55,253 bases of DNA from Hyphomicrobiaceae bacterium (GCA_020638035.1 JACKJI010000013.1:1-55253), one strand, 5' to 3'. Counted from the first letter of the stretch, positions 1 to 8,963 are shown. A program made the numbers and translations. The notes: generated from the sequence alone by a model not told the origin.

Positions 1-443
1 AGATGCTCGACTCCGTCACTGCAATCGACAGGAGTGCGGGTTCGATCACCGTGACATCGAACGTTCCGCTCGAAAGTCCGGTCTTCGAGGGTCATTTCCC
101 CGGACATCCGCTGGTGCCCGGTGTTTTGTTGCTGGAGACGATGGCGCAGGCCTCAGGGTACCTCCTGCTGGCGCTCAATGGATTTGGCCGCATGCCGTTC
201 TTCGCCAACAGCAAGTCTGCAAACTTTCGGAACTTCGTGCACCCCGGAGATATGTTGCAGACAGAGGCGCGGCAGATCCACGCAGGCTCGGGCTATTCGG
301 TGATGAGCGCGAAGGTGACGCGTGAAGGAAAGCCCGTTTGTGATGGTCAGCTCATGTTTCGTCTGGTGCCGTTTCCGGTCGCCGAGCTGGAGCAACATGT
401 GAGATCCGAAGGCCGTCGACTTGGATTTCTCGAAAGAGATTAA
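1..443 (+). CDS. fabZ: FabZ-like 3-hydroxyacyl-ACP dehydratase of the VLCFA/lipid A operon, 5' end cut off
   Basis: Hot-dog-fold dehydratase that removes water from 3-hydroxyacyl-ACP during fatty acid elongation. The reading frame is open to the left edge. The first Met (base 3) probably aligns inside the protein, since FabZ proteins have about 20 more residues before the active site. The catalytic motif GHFPGHPLVPGVLLLE is intact, with His31 and Glu45 counted from base 3. In Rhizobium the order is acpXL-fabZXL-fabF2XL-fabF1XL-adh-lpxXL, and the same order follows here, so this is most likely FabZXL acting on acyl chains carried by AcpXL. The acpXL gene would lie just left of the window. The stop is 8 bases before the next gene, which suggests one operon. 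Confidence 0.85.
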   Translation, partial: MLDSVTAIDRSAGSITVTSNVPLESPVFEGHFPGHPLVPGVLLLETMAQASGYLLLALNGFGRMPFFANSKSANFRNFVHPGDMLQTEARQIHAGSGYSVMSAKVTREGKPVCDGQLMFRLVPFPVAELEQHVRSEGRRLGFLERD

Positions 444-451
444 GGCAGGCG

Positions 452-1723
452 ATGGAGGCGTTACGCGAGGTCTGGGTTACGGGATTGGGCCTCGTGTCCT
501 CGCTGGGTGAGGGGCATCAGGCGCATTGGGACGCATTGACCCGCACGCCCTCCAGTCCGGTCCGCATTGATGCTACTCGGTTTGCGCCCTACAGCGTGCA
601 TCCGCTCGCCGATGTCGATATCGATCGGCTGATTTCCAGCAAAACTGAGCGCAAGCAGATGGGCATCTGGCAGCGGCTCGGTGTTCATGCGGCAGGGCTC
701 GCCTTGCAGGATGCGGGCGTGGCGGGGGACGAGCAGGTCCTCGATCGCATGGATCTTGTCGTCGCTGCCGGGAACGGCGAGCGCGATCTCGCTTTCGATG
801 CCAAGGTGCTCGCACAGCTCACGTCAGGTGATTGCCAAAGCGATCCCGATGTGGCGGCGCGCGTCCTCAACGGGGCGCTGACAACCGGGCTGCGTCCGAC
901 ACTCTATCTCGGCGAGCTGTCCAATCTGCTGGCTGGCAATATTCAGATCGTGCACAAAGTAACGGGGTCCTCGCGCACGCTGAAGGGCGAGGAGATTTCC
1001 GGGCTATCGGCGATCGAGGACGCGGTACGGCGGGTGGCCTCAGGGCAGGCCGATATCGTGCTCGTCGGCGGCGCGCTCAATTCCGAGCGCAACGATCTGC
1101 TGCTCAACTACGAGCTGGCGGGCGGACTTTGGTCGCATCCCTTCGTGCCTGTCTGGCAGCGCGACGCGCAGGGCGGTGGGTTCGTGCTTGGCACGGCGGC
1201 GGCATTCATCGTTATCGAAGCTCGCGATCATGCTGAGCAACGGGGTGCGAAGGGCTATGCGCGGATCGCACAAGTGGTGACGGATCGCTGTGCACGCCGT
1301 GTTCCTGGGGAGATCAGTGCGTCTTTGGCGAAGCTTGCCACGCGGCTCGCCGATGACCTTGCAGATGGGGCGCTTGCGGTGCTGTCGGGGGCGAGTGGTG
1401 CTGCGCCCGCGACGGCCGAAGAACTGAGCTTCCTTCGCGATCACATCGGCGCGGGCCGGGCGCCGGTCGCGGTGCGGGCTTATGGCAGTTGCCTCGGGCA
1501 TAGCGTGGAGGCACATGCGCCGATGGGCCTTGCACTTGCCGCGCTGGCGCTCTCGCATGACGGCTTCTATCCGCCCTTCAAAGAGCCGCCCGACGCTGTT
1601 TCGGCCGGTAATACGTCTCGCGATACGCGGCCTGTGCGCATTCTTCTCACCAGCGTCGGGCATTGGCGCGGAGAGGGGCTGGCGCTCGTTGAAAAAATCG
1701 GCGGGGGAGTGCGAACGGCATGA
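452..1723 (+). CDS. fabF2XL: Ketosynthase-fold FabF2XL-like protein lacking the catalytic Cys (first copy)
   Basis: Thiolase-fold beta-ketoacyl-ACP synthase homologue, 423 aa. The N-terminal EVWVTGLGLVSSLGEG strand-loop and the C-terminal GHWRGEGLAL segment are typical of the family. Where active ketosynthases have TACASG, this protein reads TGSSRT (residues 171-176), so Ser173 replaces the nucleophilic Cys. Where they have NAHGTSTP, it reads SGASGAAP (about 312-319), so the first His is also lost. Only the second His (LGH, 350) remains. It therefore cannot work as an ordinary condensing enzyme. By analogy with chain-length factors of type II polyketide synthases, I infer that it is the non-catalytic partner of the next gene. 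The two genes overlap by 4 bases, which favours coupled translation and a heterodimer. The start has AAGG 7-10 bases upstream. Confidence 0.85.
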   Translation: MEALREVWVTGLGLVSSLGEGHQAHWDALTRTPSSPVRIDATRFAPYSVHPLADVDIDRLISSKTERKQMGIWQRLGVHAAGLALQDAGVAGDEQVLDRMDLVVAAGNGERDLAFDAKVLAQLTSGDCQSDPDVAARVLNGALTTGLRPTLYLGELSNLLAGNIQIVHKVTGSSRTLKGEEISGLSAIEDAVRRVASGQADIVLVGGALNSERNDLLLNYELAGGLWSHPFVPVWQRDAQGGGFVLGTAAAFIVIEARDHAEQRGAKGYARIAQVVTDRCARRVPGEISASLAKLATRLADDLADGALAVLSGASGAAPATAEELSFLRDHIGAGRAPVAVRAYGSCLGHSVEAHAPMGLALAALALSHDGFYPPFKEPPDAVSAGNTSRDTRPVRILLTSVGHWRGEGLALVEKIGGGVRTA

Positions 1724-3015
1724 GCGCAGAGCTTCGCGACAGGCGAGGGCGCCCCGTGGTCGTGGTGACGGGGATGGGGCTCGTTACACCGCTCGGCTGG
1801 GGTGCCGCTGCCAACTGGTCGCGTCTCATCGCTGGCGAGTCCGGCATCAACAGCATCACGCGCTTTCCGACGATGGGTCTCAAGACGACGATTGCCGGCA
1901 CAATCCAATCGCAAACGGGCGCTCCCTATTCGGCCTTTGCGCTGGCGCTCGAGATCGCCGAGGCTGCGGCGGATGAGGCCGTGCGGCAATCTGGCATTGG
2001 CGTGACTGGGCGCTTTCCCGGTCCGCTTTTCATAGCGACGCCTCCTTCAGAGCTCGAGTGGCCACAGCTCGCGCGGCTTGTTGCCGCGGATGGAGGTGTG
2101 GCCGATCCTGGTGATGACGGCGGATATCAACGTCTTCTCGCCGCAGCGCGTTCGCGCCGGTTCGACGATTTGAGACCTCATGCGGCTTTCGCGAGCATCG
2201 CGGACGCCGTGCAGACCCGGTTCGGCACGATCGGCGAGCCGCTGTCGATCTGCACAGCGTGCGCCTCGGGGGCGAGCACCATCCAGATGGCGATGGAGAC
2301 GCTGCGGCGCGGCGAGGCCGAAGCGGCGCTCTGCATCGGCACAGATGCGACCGTGCATCCGGAGGGACTGGTGCGCTTCTCGCTGCTCTCCGCCCTCACC
2401 ACGCGCAACGATCCGCCCGAGAAGGCGTCACGTCCCTTTGCCAAGAGTCGTGACGGTTTTGTCATCGCCGAGGGCGCGGGTGCCGTCGTCGTCGAGACCC
2501 TGGAGCATGCGCGGGCGCGCGGCGCCAAGCCGCTGGGTGTGGTGCTCGGCGCCGGCGAAAAGGCAGACTGCTATCACCGCACGCGCTCCAAGCCCGATGG
2601 GTCGGCCATCATCGGCGCGATGCAAAAAGCACTTGCAGATGCCGACATTTCCGCAGGCGCGATTGATCACGTCAATGCGCACGGCACCAGCACGCCGGAA
2701 AACGACAAGATGGAGGACCTGGCGCTGCGGCACGTGCTGGGCGAGCGCGTACGCGACGTGCCGGTCACCTCCAACAAGTCACAGGTCGGTCATACGCTGA
2801 TTGCGGCCGGCGCCGTCGAGGCGGTCATTTCTCTGCTGACGATGCGCGAGGGCGTGATCCCGCCGACGATCAACCACGACGATCCCGATCCCGACCTCGC
2901 GCTCGACGTCGTCGCCAACACCGCGCGGCGCGCCAGCGTGAGGACGATCCTGTCCAATTCATTCGGCTTCGGTGGGCAGAACGTCTGTCTCGTCCTCGCC
3001 GCCGAGCCAAGCTAG
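1720..3015 (+). CDS. fabF1XL: Beta-ketoacyl-ACP synthase II family, FabF1XL-like (first copy)
   Basis: Condensing enzyme that extends an acyl chain with malonyl-ACP, here most likely in making the C28 hydroxy fatty acid of lipid A. It has 431 aa and the full active site: Cys181 in TACASG, His321 in NAHGTSTPENDKME, Lys353 and His358 in SNKSQVGHT. The glycine-rich SFGFGGQN stands near the C terminus. An insertion around residues 100-150 (GPLFIATPPSELEWPQ onward) is shared with the second copy downstream and marks a subfamily distinct from housekeeping FabF. The ATG overlaps the stop of the preceding degenerate ketosynthase (ATGA). Assignment to the VLCFA pathway rests on gene order. The ketosynthase call itself is firm. 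Confidence 0.88.
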   Translation: MSAELRDRRGRPVVVVTGMGLVTPLGWGAAANWSRLIAGESGINSITRFPTMGLKTTIAGTIQSQTGAPYSAFALALEIAEAAADEAVRQSGIGVTGRFPGPLFIATPPSELEWPQLARLVAADGGVADPGDDGGYQRLLAAARSRRFDDLRPHAAFASIADAVQTRFGTIGEPLSICTACASGASTIQMAMETLRRGEAEAALCIGTDATVHPEGLVRFSLLSALTTRNDPPEKASRPFAKSRDGFVIAEGAGAVVVETLEHARARGAKPLGVVLGAGEKADCYHRTRSKPDGSAIIGAMQKALADADISAGAIDHVNAHGTSTPENDKMEDLALRHVLGERVRDVPVTSNKSQVGHTLIAAGAVEAVISLLTMREGVIPPTINHDDPDPDLALDVVANTARRASVRTILSNSFGFGGQNVCLVLAAEPS

Positions 3016-3092
3016 GGTCCGCGCCGATGCAACACGACAACGAGCGCCAGGGCAGCTCGCCGGCTGCCAGTGACATGAAGAGTGGAGCGACC

Positions 3093-4118
3093 ATGCGTGC
3101 AGCCCTCGTCGTTTCCGAGCGTGGTCTCATCATAGACGACATCGCGCTGCCGCCGCCGCCCGCAGCCGACGAGGTGCAGGTGCGCATCGGTGCAGTCGCG
3201 CTCAACCATATTGACGTGTGGAGCTGGCGCGGCATGGCGTTCGCGAAGCGGACGCTGCCGATTGTCGCCGGCGCGGAAGCAGCGGGCGAGGTCGTTGCCA
3301 TTGGCGCCGCCGTCGAAGGTCTCGCCCCCGGAGATATCGTCTCGCTCTATGGCGCCAACACCTGTGGCACCTGTCCCGCATGCCAGGAGGGCCGCGACAA
3401 TTTCTGCGAGCGCATGGATGCGATTTACGGTTTCCACGTCGACGGCTTTCTGCGCGAGCGCATGAACATTTCGGCTCGCCACGCGGTGAAGGCGCCGGCG
3501 GGGGTTGATGTGATGTCGGCGGCACTCGCCCCCATCACTTTCGGCACCGTCGAACACATGTTCTTCGACAACGCCAAGTTGAAGGCTGGCGAGACGGTGC
3601 TCGTCCATGCCGGTGGCAGCGGCATCGGATCAGCCGCGATCCAGCTTGCCAAGGCAATTGGCGCCAGTGTGATCACGACAGTTGGCAGCGACGACAAGGC
3701 GGAGAAGGCACGTGCGCTCGGTGCCGATCACGTTATCAACTACACGACCGAGCGCTTCGAGGGCCGCGTGCGCAAGATCACCGGTCGCAAGGGCGTCGAC
3801 GTCGTCTTCGAGCACGTCGGGCCGGCGACCTGGTCGGGCAGCATGCTGTCGATGAAGCGCGGTGGCCGGCTTGTCACCTGCGGATCGACGACCGGCATCC
3901 TCGCGCAGACGAACCTCAATCTTCTCTTCCAGCAGCAGCTCCGGCTGATCGGCAGCTTCGGCTGCACGCGGGCCAACATGCGCGCGGCGATGGAGAAAAT
4001 GGCGGCGGGCGAGGTCAAGCCGGTGATCGATACCGTGGTCCCGCTCGATGATCTCGAAACCGGGCTGAAACGGCTGGAGAGCCGGCAGGTGTTCGGCAAA
4101 ATCGTCGTAACCCTCTGA
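3093..4118 (+). CDS. MDR-family zinc-binding dehydrogenase of the VLCFA operon
   Basis: Medium-chain dehydrogenase/reductase of 341 aa. The N-terminal GroES-like domain carries the structural-zinc motif C-x2-C-x2-C-x7-C (TCGTCPACQEGRDNFC). The Rossmann domain has GGSGIGSAAIQLAKAIGA for NAD(P)H. The positions that hold catalytic zinc in classical alcohol dehydrogenases are changed: NHIDVW instead of CHTD, and GAEAAGE instead of GHE. An enoyl-ACP or quinone-reductase-like reaction is thus at least as likely as alcohol oxidation. An adh-type gene sits at this place in rhizobial VLCFA clusters. I chose the ATG at 3093 because GGAG lies 6 bases upstream. The frame is open from an ATG at 3027, which has no clear ribosome site. 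The stop is 20 bases before the next ketosynthase gene, which has AGGAGG in between. Confidence 0.82.
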   Translation: MRAALVVSERGLIIDDIALPPPPAADEVQVRIGAVALNHIDVWSWRGMAFAKRTLPIVAGAEAAGEVVAIGAAVEGLAPGDIVSLYGANTCGTCPACQEGRDNFCERMDAIYGFHVDGFLRERMNISARHAVKAPAGVDVMSAALAPITFGTVEHMFFDNAKLKAGETVLVHAGGSGIGSAAIQLAKAIGASVITTVGSDDKAEKARALGADHVINYTTERFEGRVRKITGRKGVDVVFEHVGPATWSGSMLSMKRGGRLVTCGSTTGILAQTNLNLLFQQQLRLIGSFGCTRANMRAAMEKMAAGEVKPVIDTVVPLDDLETGLKRLESRQVFGKIVVTL

Positions 4119-4138
4119 GCAGGAGGCTTCCACAGGCC

Positions 4139-5371
4139 ATGCCAAGCAAATCGACCGATGTGTGGGTCACGGGCATAGGGCTCATGAGTGCTGCCGGCGA
4201 AGGCACGGCGGCGCACCTGGCGTTTTTCGACGATCCAGGCCGTGGGCCGCTTGTCGACGAGGCCGGCTTCGCACCTTATCCGGTGCACCGGATGGCCGAG
4301 ATCGACATGACGCGCCAGATCCCGAAAAAGTCGGATCTGAAGCAGATGGAGACGTGGCAGCGCATCGGTGTCTATGCCGCGGGCCTTGCCCTCGCCGATG
4401 CCGGCATCGCGCAAAATCCCGAGCTGCTTTCCCGCACGCATCTGGTGGTCGCGGCGGGTAGCGGCGAGCGTGACGCGGCCGTCGATGCAAAGGTGCTGGA
4501 TACGATCGCGGCCCTCGGCGACACGCAGTTCTCGGCCAAGGAGATTCTGCCGACCGCATTGAGGCCGACGCTGTTTCTCGCACAGCTCTCCAACCTGCTC
4601 GCCGGGAATATTTCTATCGTCCATAACGTGACCGCATCCTCGCGCACGTTCATGGGCGAGGAGATGGCGGGTCTCTCGGCGGTGGAGAATGCCGTGCGGC
4701 GGATCTCGGCAGGCCAGACCGAGCTTGTTCTCGTTGGTGGCGCGCTCAATGCGGAACGCAAGGACCTCCTGCTCGGCTACGAACTGGGGCGCAACCTGTG
4801 GCCGCATCCCTATGCACCCGTCTGGAATCGGAACGACCAGGGCGGTGGCTTCATTCCAGGCAGTGCGGGTGCGTTTCTCGTGCTGGAGGCACGGCCCCAT
4901 GCCGAGGCCCGCGGCGTGCGCGCCTATGCCAGGATCGATGCCGTGGTGACCGATCGCGCAGAGCGCAACGAAAGCGGAGACATCCGTGCCTCGCTGTCGC
5001 AGCTCTTCACACGCATCGCAGGCAATGTGGCTCCCACGCCGATCGGCGTGTTGTCGGGTGCCTCGGGCGTCCAGGGACCAACCGAGGAAGAACAGGCTTT
5101 CCTCGGAGACCTCGGCGCTCGTGATTTCACGCCTGCAGTCCGCGCATTCGGCAGCCGGTTGGGACACACCGTCGAAGCGCAATTCCCAGTCGGCCTCGCA
5201 CTCGCTGCATTAGCGCTTGGTCGCGGCCGATACTTCGCGTCTGCCGACAACGACGCCGTCGAGCAGCCTTTGAAGACTCCACTTCAGCGCGTGCTTGTGA
5301 CGGGTGTCGGCCATTGGCGCGGTGAAGGCCTGGCCCTGCTCGGGCCGGTGGACGGTGGGAGGATCGGCTGA
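4139..5371 (+). CDS. Ketosynthase-fold FabF2XL-like protein lacking the catalytic Cys (second copy)
   Basis: A 410-aa paralogue of the protein encoded at 452-1723, with which it shares long stretches such as RPTLFLAQLSNLLAGNIS-type and SRTFMGEE-type segments. It is degenerate in the same way: TASSRT at 165-170 puts Ser167 where Cys should be, and LSGASGVQGP replaces the NAHGTSTP loop. His343 (LGHTVEA) remains. Its stop overlaps the start of the following intact ketosynthase (TGATG), repeating the arrangement of the first pair. I infer a non-catalytic, chain-length-factor-like subunit. Conservation of the same two losses in both copies argues against random decay. AGGAGG at 4121-4126 serves as ribosome site. 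Confidence 0.83.
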   Translation: MPSKSTDVWVTGIGLMSAAGEGTAAHLAFFDDPGRGPLVDEAGFAPYPVHRMAEIDMTRQIPKKSDLKQMETWQRIGVYAAGLALADAGIAQNPELLSRTHLVVAAGSGERDAAVDAKVLDTIAALGDTQFSAKEILPTALRPTLFLAQLSNLLAGNISIVHNVTASSRTFMGEEMAGLSAVENAVRRISAGQTELVLVGGALNAERKDLLLGYELGRNLWPHPYAPVWNRNDQGGGFIPGSAGAFLVLEARPHAEARGVRAYARIDAVVTDRAERNESGDIRASLSQLFTRIAGNVAPTPIGVLSGASGVQGPTEEEQAFLGDLGARDFTPAVRAFGSRLGHTVEAQFPVGLALAALALGRGRYFASADNDAVEQPLKTPLQRVLVTGVGHWRGEGLALLGPVDGGRIG

Positions 5372-6651
5372 TGACGCAGAACTTCAAGGACTCGAAAGGT
5401 CGACCGATTGTTGCCGTCACGGGAATGGGGCTCGTCACGTCGCTGGGTTGGGGCAAGTCGGCGAGTTGGGATGAACTGGTCCAGGGCCGCTCGGGCATCC
5501 GCATGATCTCGCGATTTCCGACCGAAGGTTTGCGGACCATGTTCGGTGGTGCGGTCGCGCATCCCGGACAGCAGCCGGACTCCTGCCCTGAGCTCACCTT
5601 CGAGATGGCGCGATTTGCCGCCGGTGAGGCGTTGGGCGAGGCGGGGCTCGCGGAGGCGAAGGACTTTCCTGGTCCTCTGTTCGTTGCAACGCCGCCTGCG
5701 GAGTTGGAATGGCCGCAAAGAAAGCTCTTGAACGAGCATCCTGGAGGGGAGGGACTTCAGGGCTACGACCGGCTGCTTGCGGCTGCGCGTAGCGGGGCGT
5801 TCAAATCGATGTTCGAGACATTCCAGTTCGCCTCCGTCGCCGAGCATCTGGCGCGGGCGCTGCGTCCGCGCGGTTTGCCGGTGTCAGTATCGACCGCCTG
5901 TGCGTCCGGGGCAACGGCGATCCAGCTCGGCGTCGAGGCAATTCGGCGCGGCGAGACAACTACGGCGCTCGCCATCGGCACCGACAGCTCGCTGCAACTC
6001 GAAGCTCTCATCCGCTTTTCCCTGCTGTCGGCGCTGTCCACGCGCAACGATCGGCCCGAAGCCGCATCGCGTCCGTTCACCAAGAGCCGCGATGGGTTCG
6101 TGATGGCGGAAGGTGCTGCGGCACTCGTGCTGGAATCGCTGGAGAGCGCAAAGGCACGCGGCGCCACCTGTCTTGGCTATGTGCGCGGCTGTGGCGAGAT
6201 GGCGGACGACTACCACCGCACGCGCTCCAAGCCGGATGGCTCGGCCATCATCGGTGCCATCCGCAATGCGATTCTCGATGCGGGGGTCGCGCCGGAGGAG
6301 ATCGACTATGTGAACGCGCACGGCACGAGCACGCCGGAGAACGACAAGATGGAGTACCTGTCGCTGAAGGCGACGCTCGGCGATCATCTCGCGTCGACAC
6401 CGGTCAGCTCCAACAAGTCGATGATCGGGCATACGCTGTCGGCTGCAGGAGCGATCGAGGCCGTGCTGTCGTTTTTGATGATTGCCAACGGCGTGCTGCT
6501 GCCGACGATCAATTACGCCGATCCCGATCCCGACATCCCGCTCGACGTCGTGCCCAACACCGCGCGCCGCCAGAACATCAGGACCGTGCTGTCGAATTCG
6601 TTCGGCTTCGGCGGACAGAATGCGGCACTGGTTCTCTCCGCCGCCGATTGA
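5371..6651 (+). CDS. Beta-ketoacyl-ACP synthase II family, FabF1XL-like (second copy)
   Basis: Condensing enzyme of 426 aa with all catalytic residues: Cys177 in TACASG, His317 in NAHGTSTPENDKME, Lys349 and His354 in SNKSMIGHT. By eye it is clearly more than half identical to the protein at 1720-3015, including the GPLFVATPPAELEWPQ insertion that sets this subfamily apart. It is translationally coupled to the degenerate partner upstream. As the last gene of the operon it completes a second heterodimer-like pair. The two pairs could act on different chain-length ranges, or one could supply another long-chain product. The sequence does not decide this. Confidence 0.87.
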   Translation: MTQNFKDSKGRPIVAVTGMGLVTSLGWGKSASWDELVQGRSGIRMISRFPTEGLRTMFGGAVAHPGQQPDSCPELTFEMARFAAGEALGEAGLAEAKDFPGPLFVATPPAELEWPQRKLLNEHPGGEGLQGYDRLLAAARSGAFKSMFETFQFASVAEHLARALRPRGLPVSVSTACASGATAIQLGVEAIRRGETTTALAIGTDSSLQLEALIRFSLLSALSTRNDRPEAASRPFTKSRDGFVMAEGAAALVLESLESAKARGATCLGYVRGCGEMADDYHRTRSKPDGSAIIGAIRNAILDAGVAPEEIDYVNAHGTSTPENDKMEYLSLKATLGDHLASTPVSSNKSMIGHTLSAAGAIEAVLSFLMIANGVLLPTINYADPDPDIPLDVVPNTARRQNIRTVLSNSFGFGGQNAALVLSAAD

Positions 6652-6710
6652 GGCGTGTCGAACGGACATGTCTGGTGGTCCGGTGCGGCGAACCGGTTTG
6701 TGTCTGCTGT

Positions 6711-6734
6711 CGGTCCACGGACCGGCATTGCCGG
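6711..6734. repeat. Two adjoining short dyads between the VLCFA operon and dusA
   Basis: CGGTCC-AC-GGACCG (6711-6724) overlaps CCGGC-ATT-GCCGG (6722-6734). They lie in the 237-base gap after the last ketosynthase and before dusA. No T-run follows, so a classical terminator is not supported. They could be a weak stop hairpin or a protein site. The rest of the gap shows no gene. Confidence 0.3.
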
Positions 6735-6888
6735 CCGCGTGAGGATTGCCCGGCAGGCGCTGCGCGAGGATTGATCGCGATCGCGGCAGGTAGCCATTGC
6801 CAACGGTGGCAGCGCAGGGCAGGTTGCCCGGCAATCGAGCCGGGCAGCGCCGCCCGTCAGCTCCCCGTTTGCAACTGTACCTGACACG

Positions 6889-7908
6889 ATGACCGACCGC
6901 AGACTGCTCAGTGTTGCGCCGATGATGGATTGGACGGACCGGCATTGTCGCGTCTTCCATCGCCGGCTGACGCGTCATGCGCTGCTCTACACAGAGATGG
7001 TAACGGCGGAGGCCGTGCTGCATGGTGATCGCGTGCGGCTATTGGGGTTCGCCGACGTGGAGCATCCGCTGGCGCTGCAACTGGGCGGCTCTGATCCGAG
7101 AAAGCTCGCGGAAGCGGCGCGGATCGGCGTGGCGCATGGCTATGACGAGATCAATCTCAACGTCGGCTGCCCGTCGGACCGGGTGCAGGAGGGGCGCTTC
7201 GGAGCCTGCCTGATGGCGGAACCCGCGTTGGTGGCGGCTTGTGTTGCCGAGATGCGCGCGGCCGTGCCGGCGGGCATTCCGATAACCGTCAAGTGCCGCA
7301 TCGGCATCGATGACCAGGACAGCGAGACGGACTTCCAGGGCTTCATCGACACGGTCGCGGCTGGCGGCTGCAATATCTTCATCGTGCATGCGCGCAAGGC
7401 CTGGCTTGCAGGTCTCTCCCCGAAGGAGAACCGCGAGATCCCACCGCTCGACTATGACCGCGTTTACCGGCTGAAACGTGCGCGGCCCGATCTCACCATA
7501 GTCATCAATGGTGGCATCGGTTCGCTTGACGAAGCCAAGGTGCACCTCGCTCACGTCGATGGCGTGATGCTGGGCCGCGCTGCCTACCAGACACCCTACG
7601 TGCTGGCGGGTGTGGACCGTGAAGTCTATGGCGGTACCGCGCCGGTGCCGACGCGGGCGGAGGTCGCCGAAGGGATGCTGCCTTACATCGAGGAGCATCT
7701 TGCCGGTGGTGGCCGGCTCAACAACATCGTGCGGCACATGTTGGGGCTCTATCACGGGCGACCGCGGGCGCGCGCATTCCGCCGGCACCTGAGCGAGCGT
7801 GGGGTAGGTGCGGCGGCGGGCCTCGAAGTGCTGGTCGACGCGCTGGCGATCGCCGAAGGACAGGAGCGCAGCGAAGCCGACGGTGCGCTGTCCGCAGCAG
7901 CCCAGTAG
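6889..7908 (+). CDS. dusA: tRNA-dihydrouridine synthase, DusA type
   Basis: FMN-dependent enzyme that reduces uridine to dihydrouridine in the tRNA D-loop, 339 aa. The TIM-barrel start APMMDWTDRHCRVFHR, the catalytic-Cys segment NVGCPSDRVQEGRFGACLM (Cys94), the HARKAWL loop and the phosphate-binding INGGIGSL and GVMLGRAAYQ segments are all present and of DusA type. The length is normal for the family. It stands alone on the plus strand and has no evident link to the lipid genes before it. Confidence 0.95.
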   Translation: MTDRRLLSVAPMMDWTDRHCRVFHRRLTRHALLYTEMVTAEAVLHGDRVRLLGFADVEHPLALQLGGSDPRKLAEAARIGVAHGYDEINLNVGCPSDRVQEGRFGACLMAEPALVAACVAEMRAAVPAGIPITVKCRIGIDDQDSETDFQGFIDTVAAGGCNIFIVHARKAWLAGLSPKENREIPPLDYDRVYRLKRARPDLTIVINGGIGSLDEAKVHLAHVDGVMLGRAAYQTPYVLAGVDREVYGGTAPVPTRAEVAEGMLPYIEEHLAGGGRLNNIVRHMLGLYHGRPRARAFRRHLSERGVGAAAGLEVLVDALAIAEGQERSEADGALSAAAQ

Positions 7909-8036
7909 CCGATAACAGCGACGCATGATAGCGGTGGTTGCGCGGTCCGCGGCTTGTCAGCGGTGGAGCCGGCAGAGCCAGTGCGGTCGCGCCGCCGGGA
8001 TTTGCCTGACGAAAGACAAACAGCCGGAGCTGCTGC

Positions 8037-8879
8037 ATGGCCGCCCAGATCACGATGAGCGCCAACAACCTCATGCTGCTGGTTGCGGCGCTGGTGGCGG
8101 CGGGGGCCGTTGTCGGTTTCATGTCGGGGCTCTTGGGCATCGGTGGCGGCGGCATTCTGGTGCCGGTGCTCTACGAGACATTCAGCGCGCTCGGCGTCGA
8201 TCCGGCGATCCGCATGCATATGGCGCTTGCGACTTCGCTGGCGATCATCATCCCGACGTCCTATCGCTCCTTTTCCGCGCACCGGGCCAAGGGCTCGGTC
8301 GATGCCGATCTGTTGCGGCGGCTCGGCCCCTGGATCGTCGCCGGCGTTGGGCTCGGCATCCTGACAGCGAGCTTCGTCACCAGCACCACATTGAAATGGT
8401 TCTGGGTCGTGTTCGGTTCGATCATGGCGGCGAAGCTCTGGTTCGGCCGCGATAGCTGGCGGCTCGGCACGGAGATCCCGAAGAGCCGTTTGGTGGAGGT
8501 CTATGCGGTTGTCGTCGGCTACATCTCTGTACTCATTTCCATCGGTGGTGCGGCGTTCACGGTGGCGCTGATGACGCTCTATGGTCGCTCGGTACTACAG
8601 GCGGTCGGAACGTCGTCCGGCTTCGGGCCGATGATTGCCATTCCCGGAGCGCTGGGCTTCATCTGGGCGGGATGGGACGTGCCGGGCACCTTGCCGTTCT
8701 CGCTCGGCTACGTCAGTCTGCTCGGCGCCGCGCTCGTCATTCCCATGAGTGTGCTGACGGCCCCCCTCGGCGTGCGGCTTGCGCACGGCATCCCGAAACG
8801 TCGGCTGGAGCAGGCCTTTGCACTGTTCCTGTGCGTGGTGGTGTCGCGCTTTCTCTGGCTGCTTGTGACTGGCGGGTGA
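8037..8879 (+). CDS. TauE/SafE family membrane permease (sulfite or organosulfonate exporter type)
   Basis: Polytopic inner-membrane protein of 280 aa with about eight hydrophobic segments. The N-terminal half has the family signature GFMSGLLGIGGGGILVPVL followed by the conserved MALATSLAII segment, and a related repeat (SIGGAAFTVALMTLYG) starts the second half. The family moves sulfite, sulfoacetate or similar anions, and the substrate here is not shown. GGAG sits 8 bases before the ATG. A SoxW-like thioredoxin gene follows 84 bases later, which hints at sulfur chemistry, but no other sulfur gene is in view. Confidence 0.88.
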   Translation: MAAQITMSANNLMLLVAALVAAGAVVGFMSGLLGIGGGGILVPVLYETFSALGVDPAIRMHMALATSLAIIIPTSYRSFSAHRAKGSVDADLLRRLGPWIVAGVGLGILTASFVTSTTLKWFWVVFGSIMAAKLWFGRDSWRLGTEIPKSRLVEVYAVVVGYISVLISIGGAAFTVALMTLYGRSVLQAVGTSSGFGPMIAIPGALGFIWAGWDVPGTLPFSLGYVSLLGAALVIPMSVLTAPLGVRLAHGIPKRRLEQAFALFLCVVVSRFLWLLVTGG

Positions 8880-8963
8880 CGTGTCGCCGCGACGAGCGAG
8901 GCTATGCGGCCGTCGCCGTCTGAGCTAGACTTGCTTCTATGTGAAACGATCGGGGTTCCGGCT

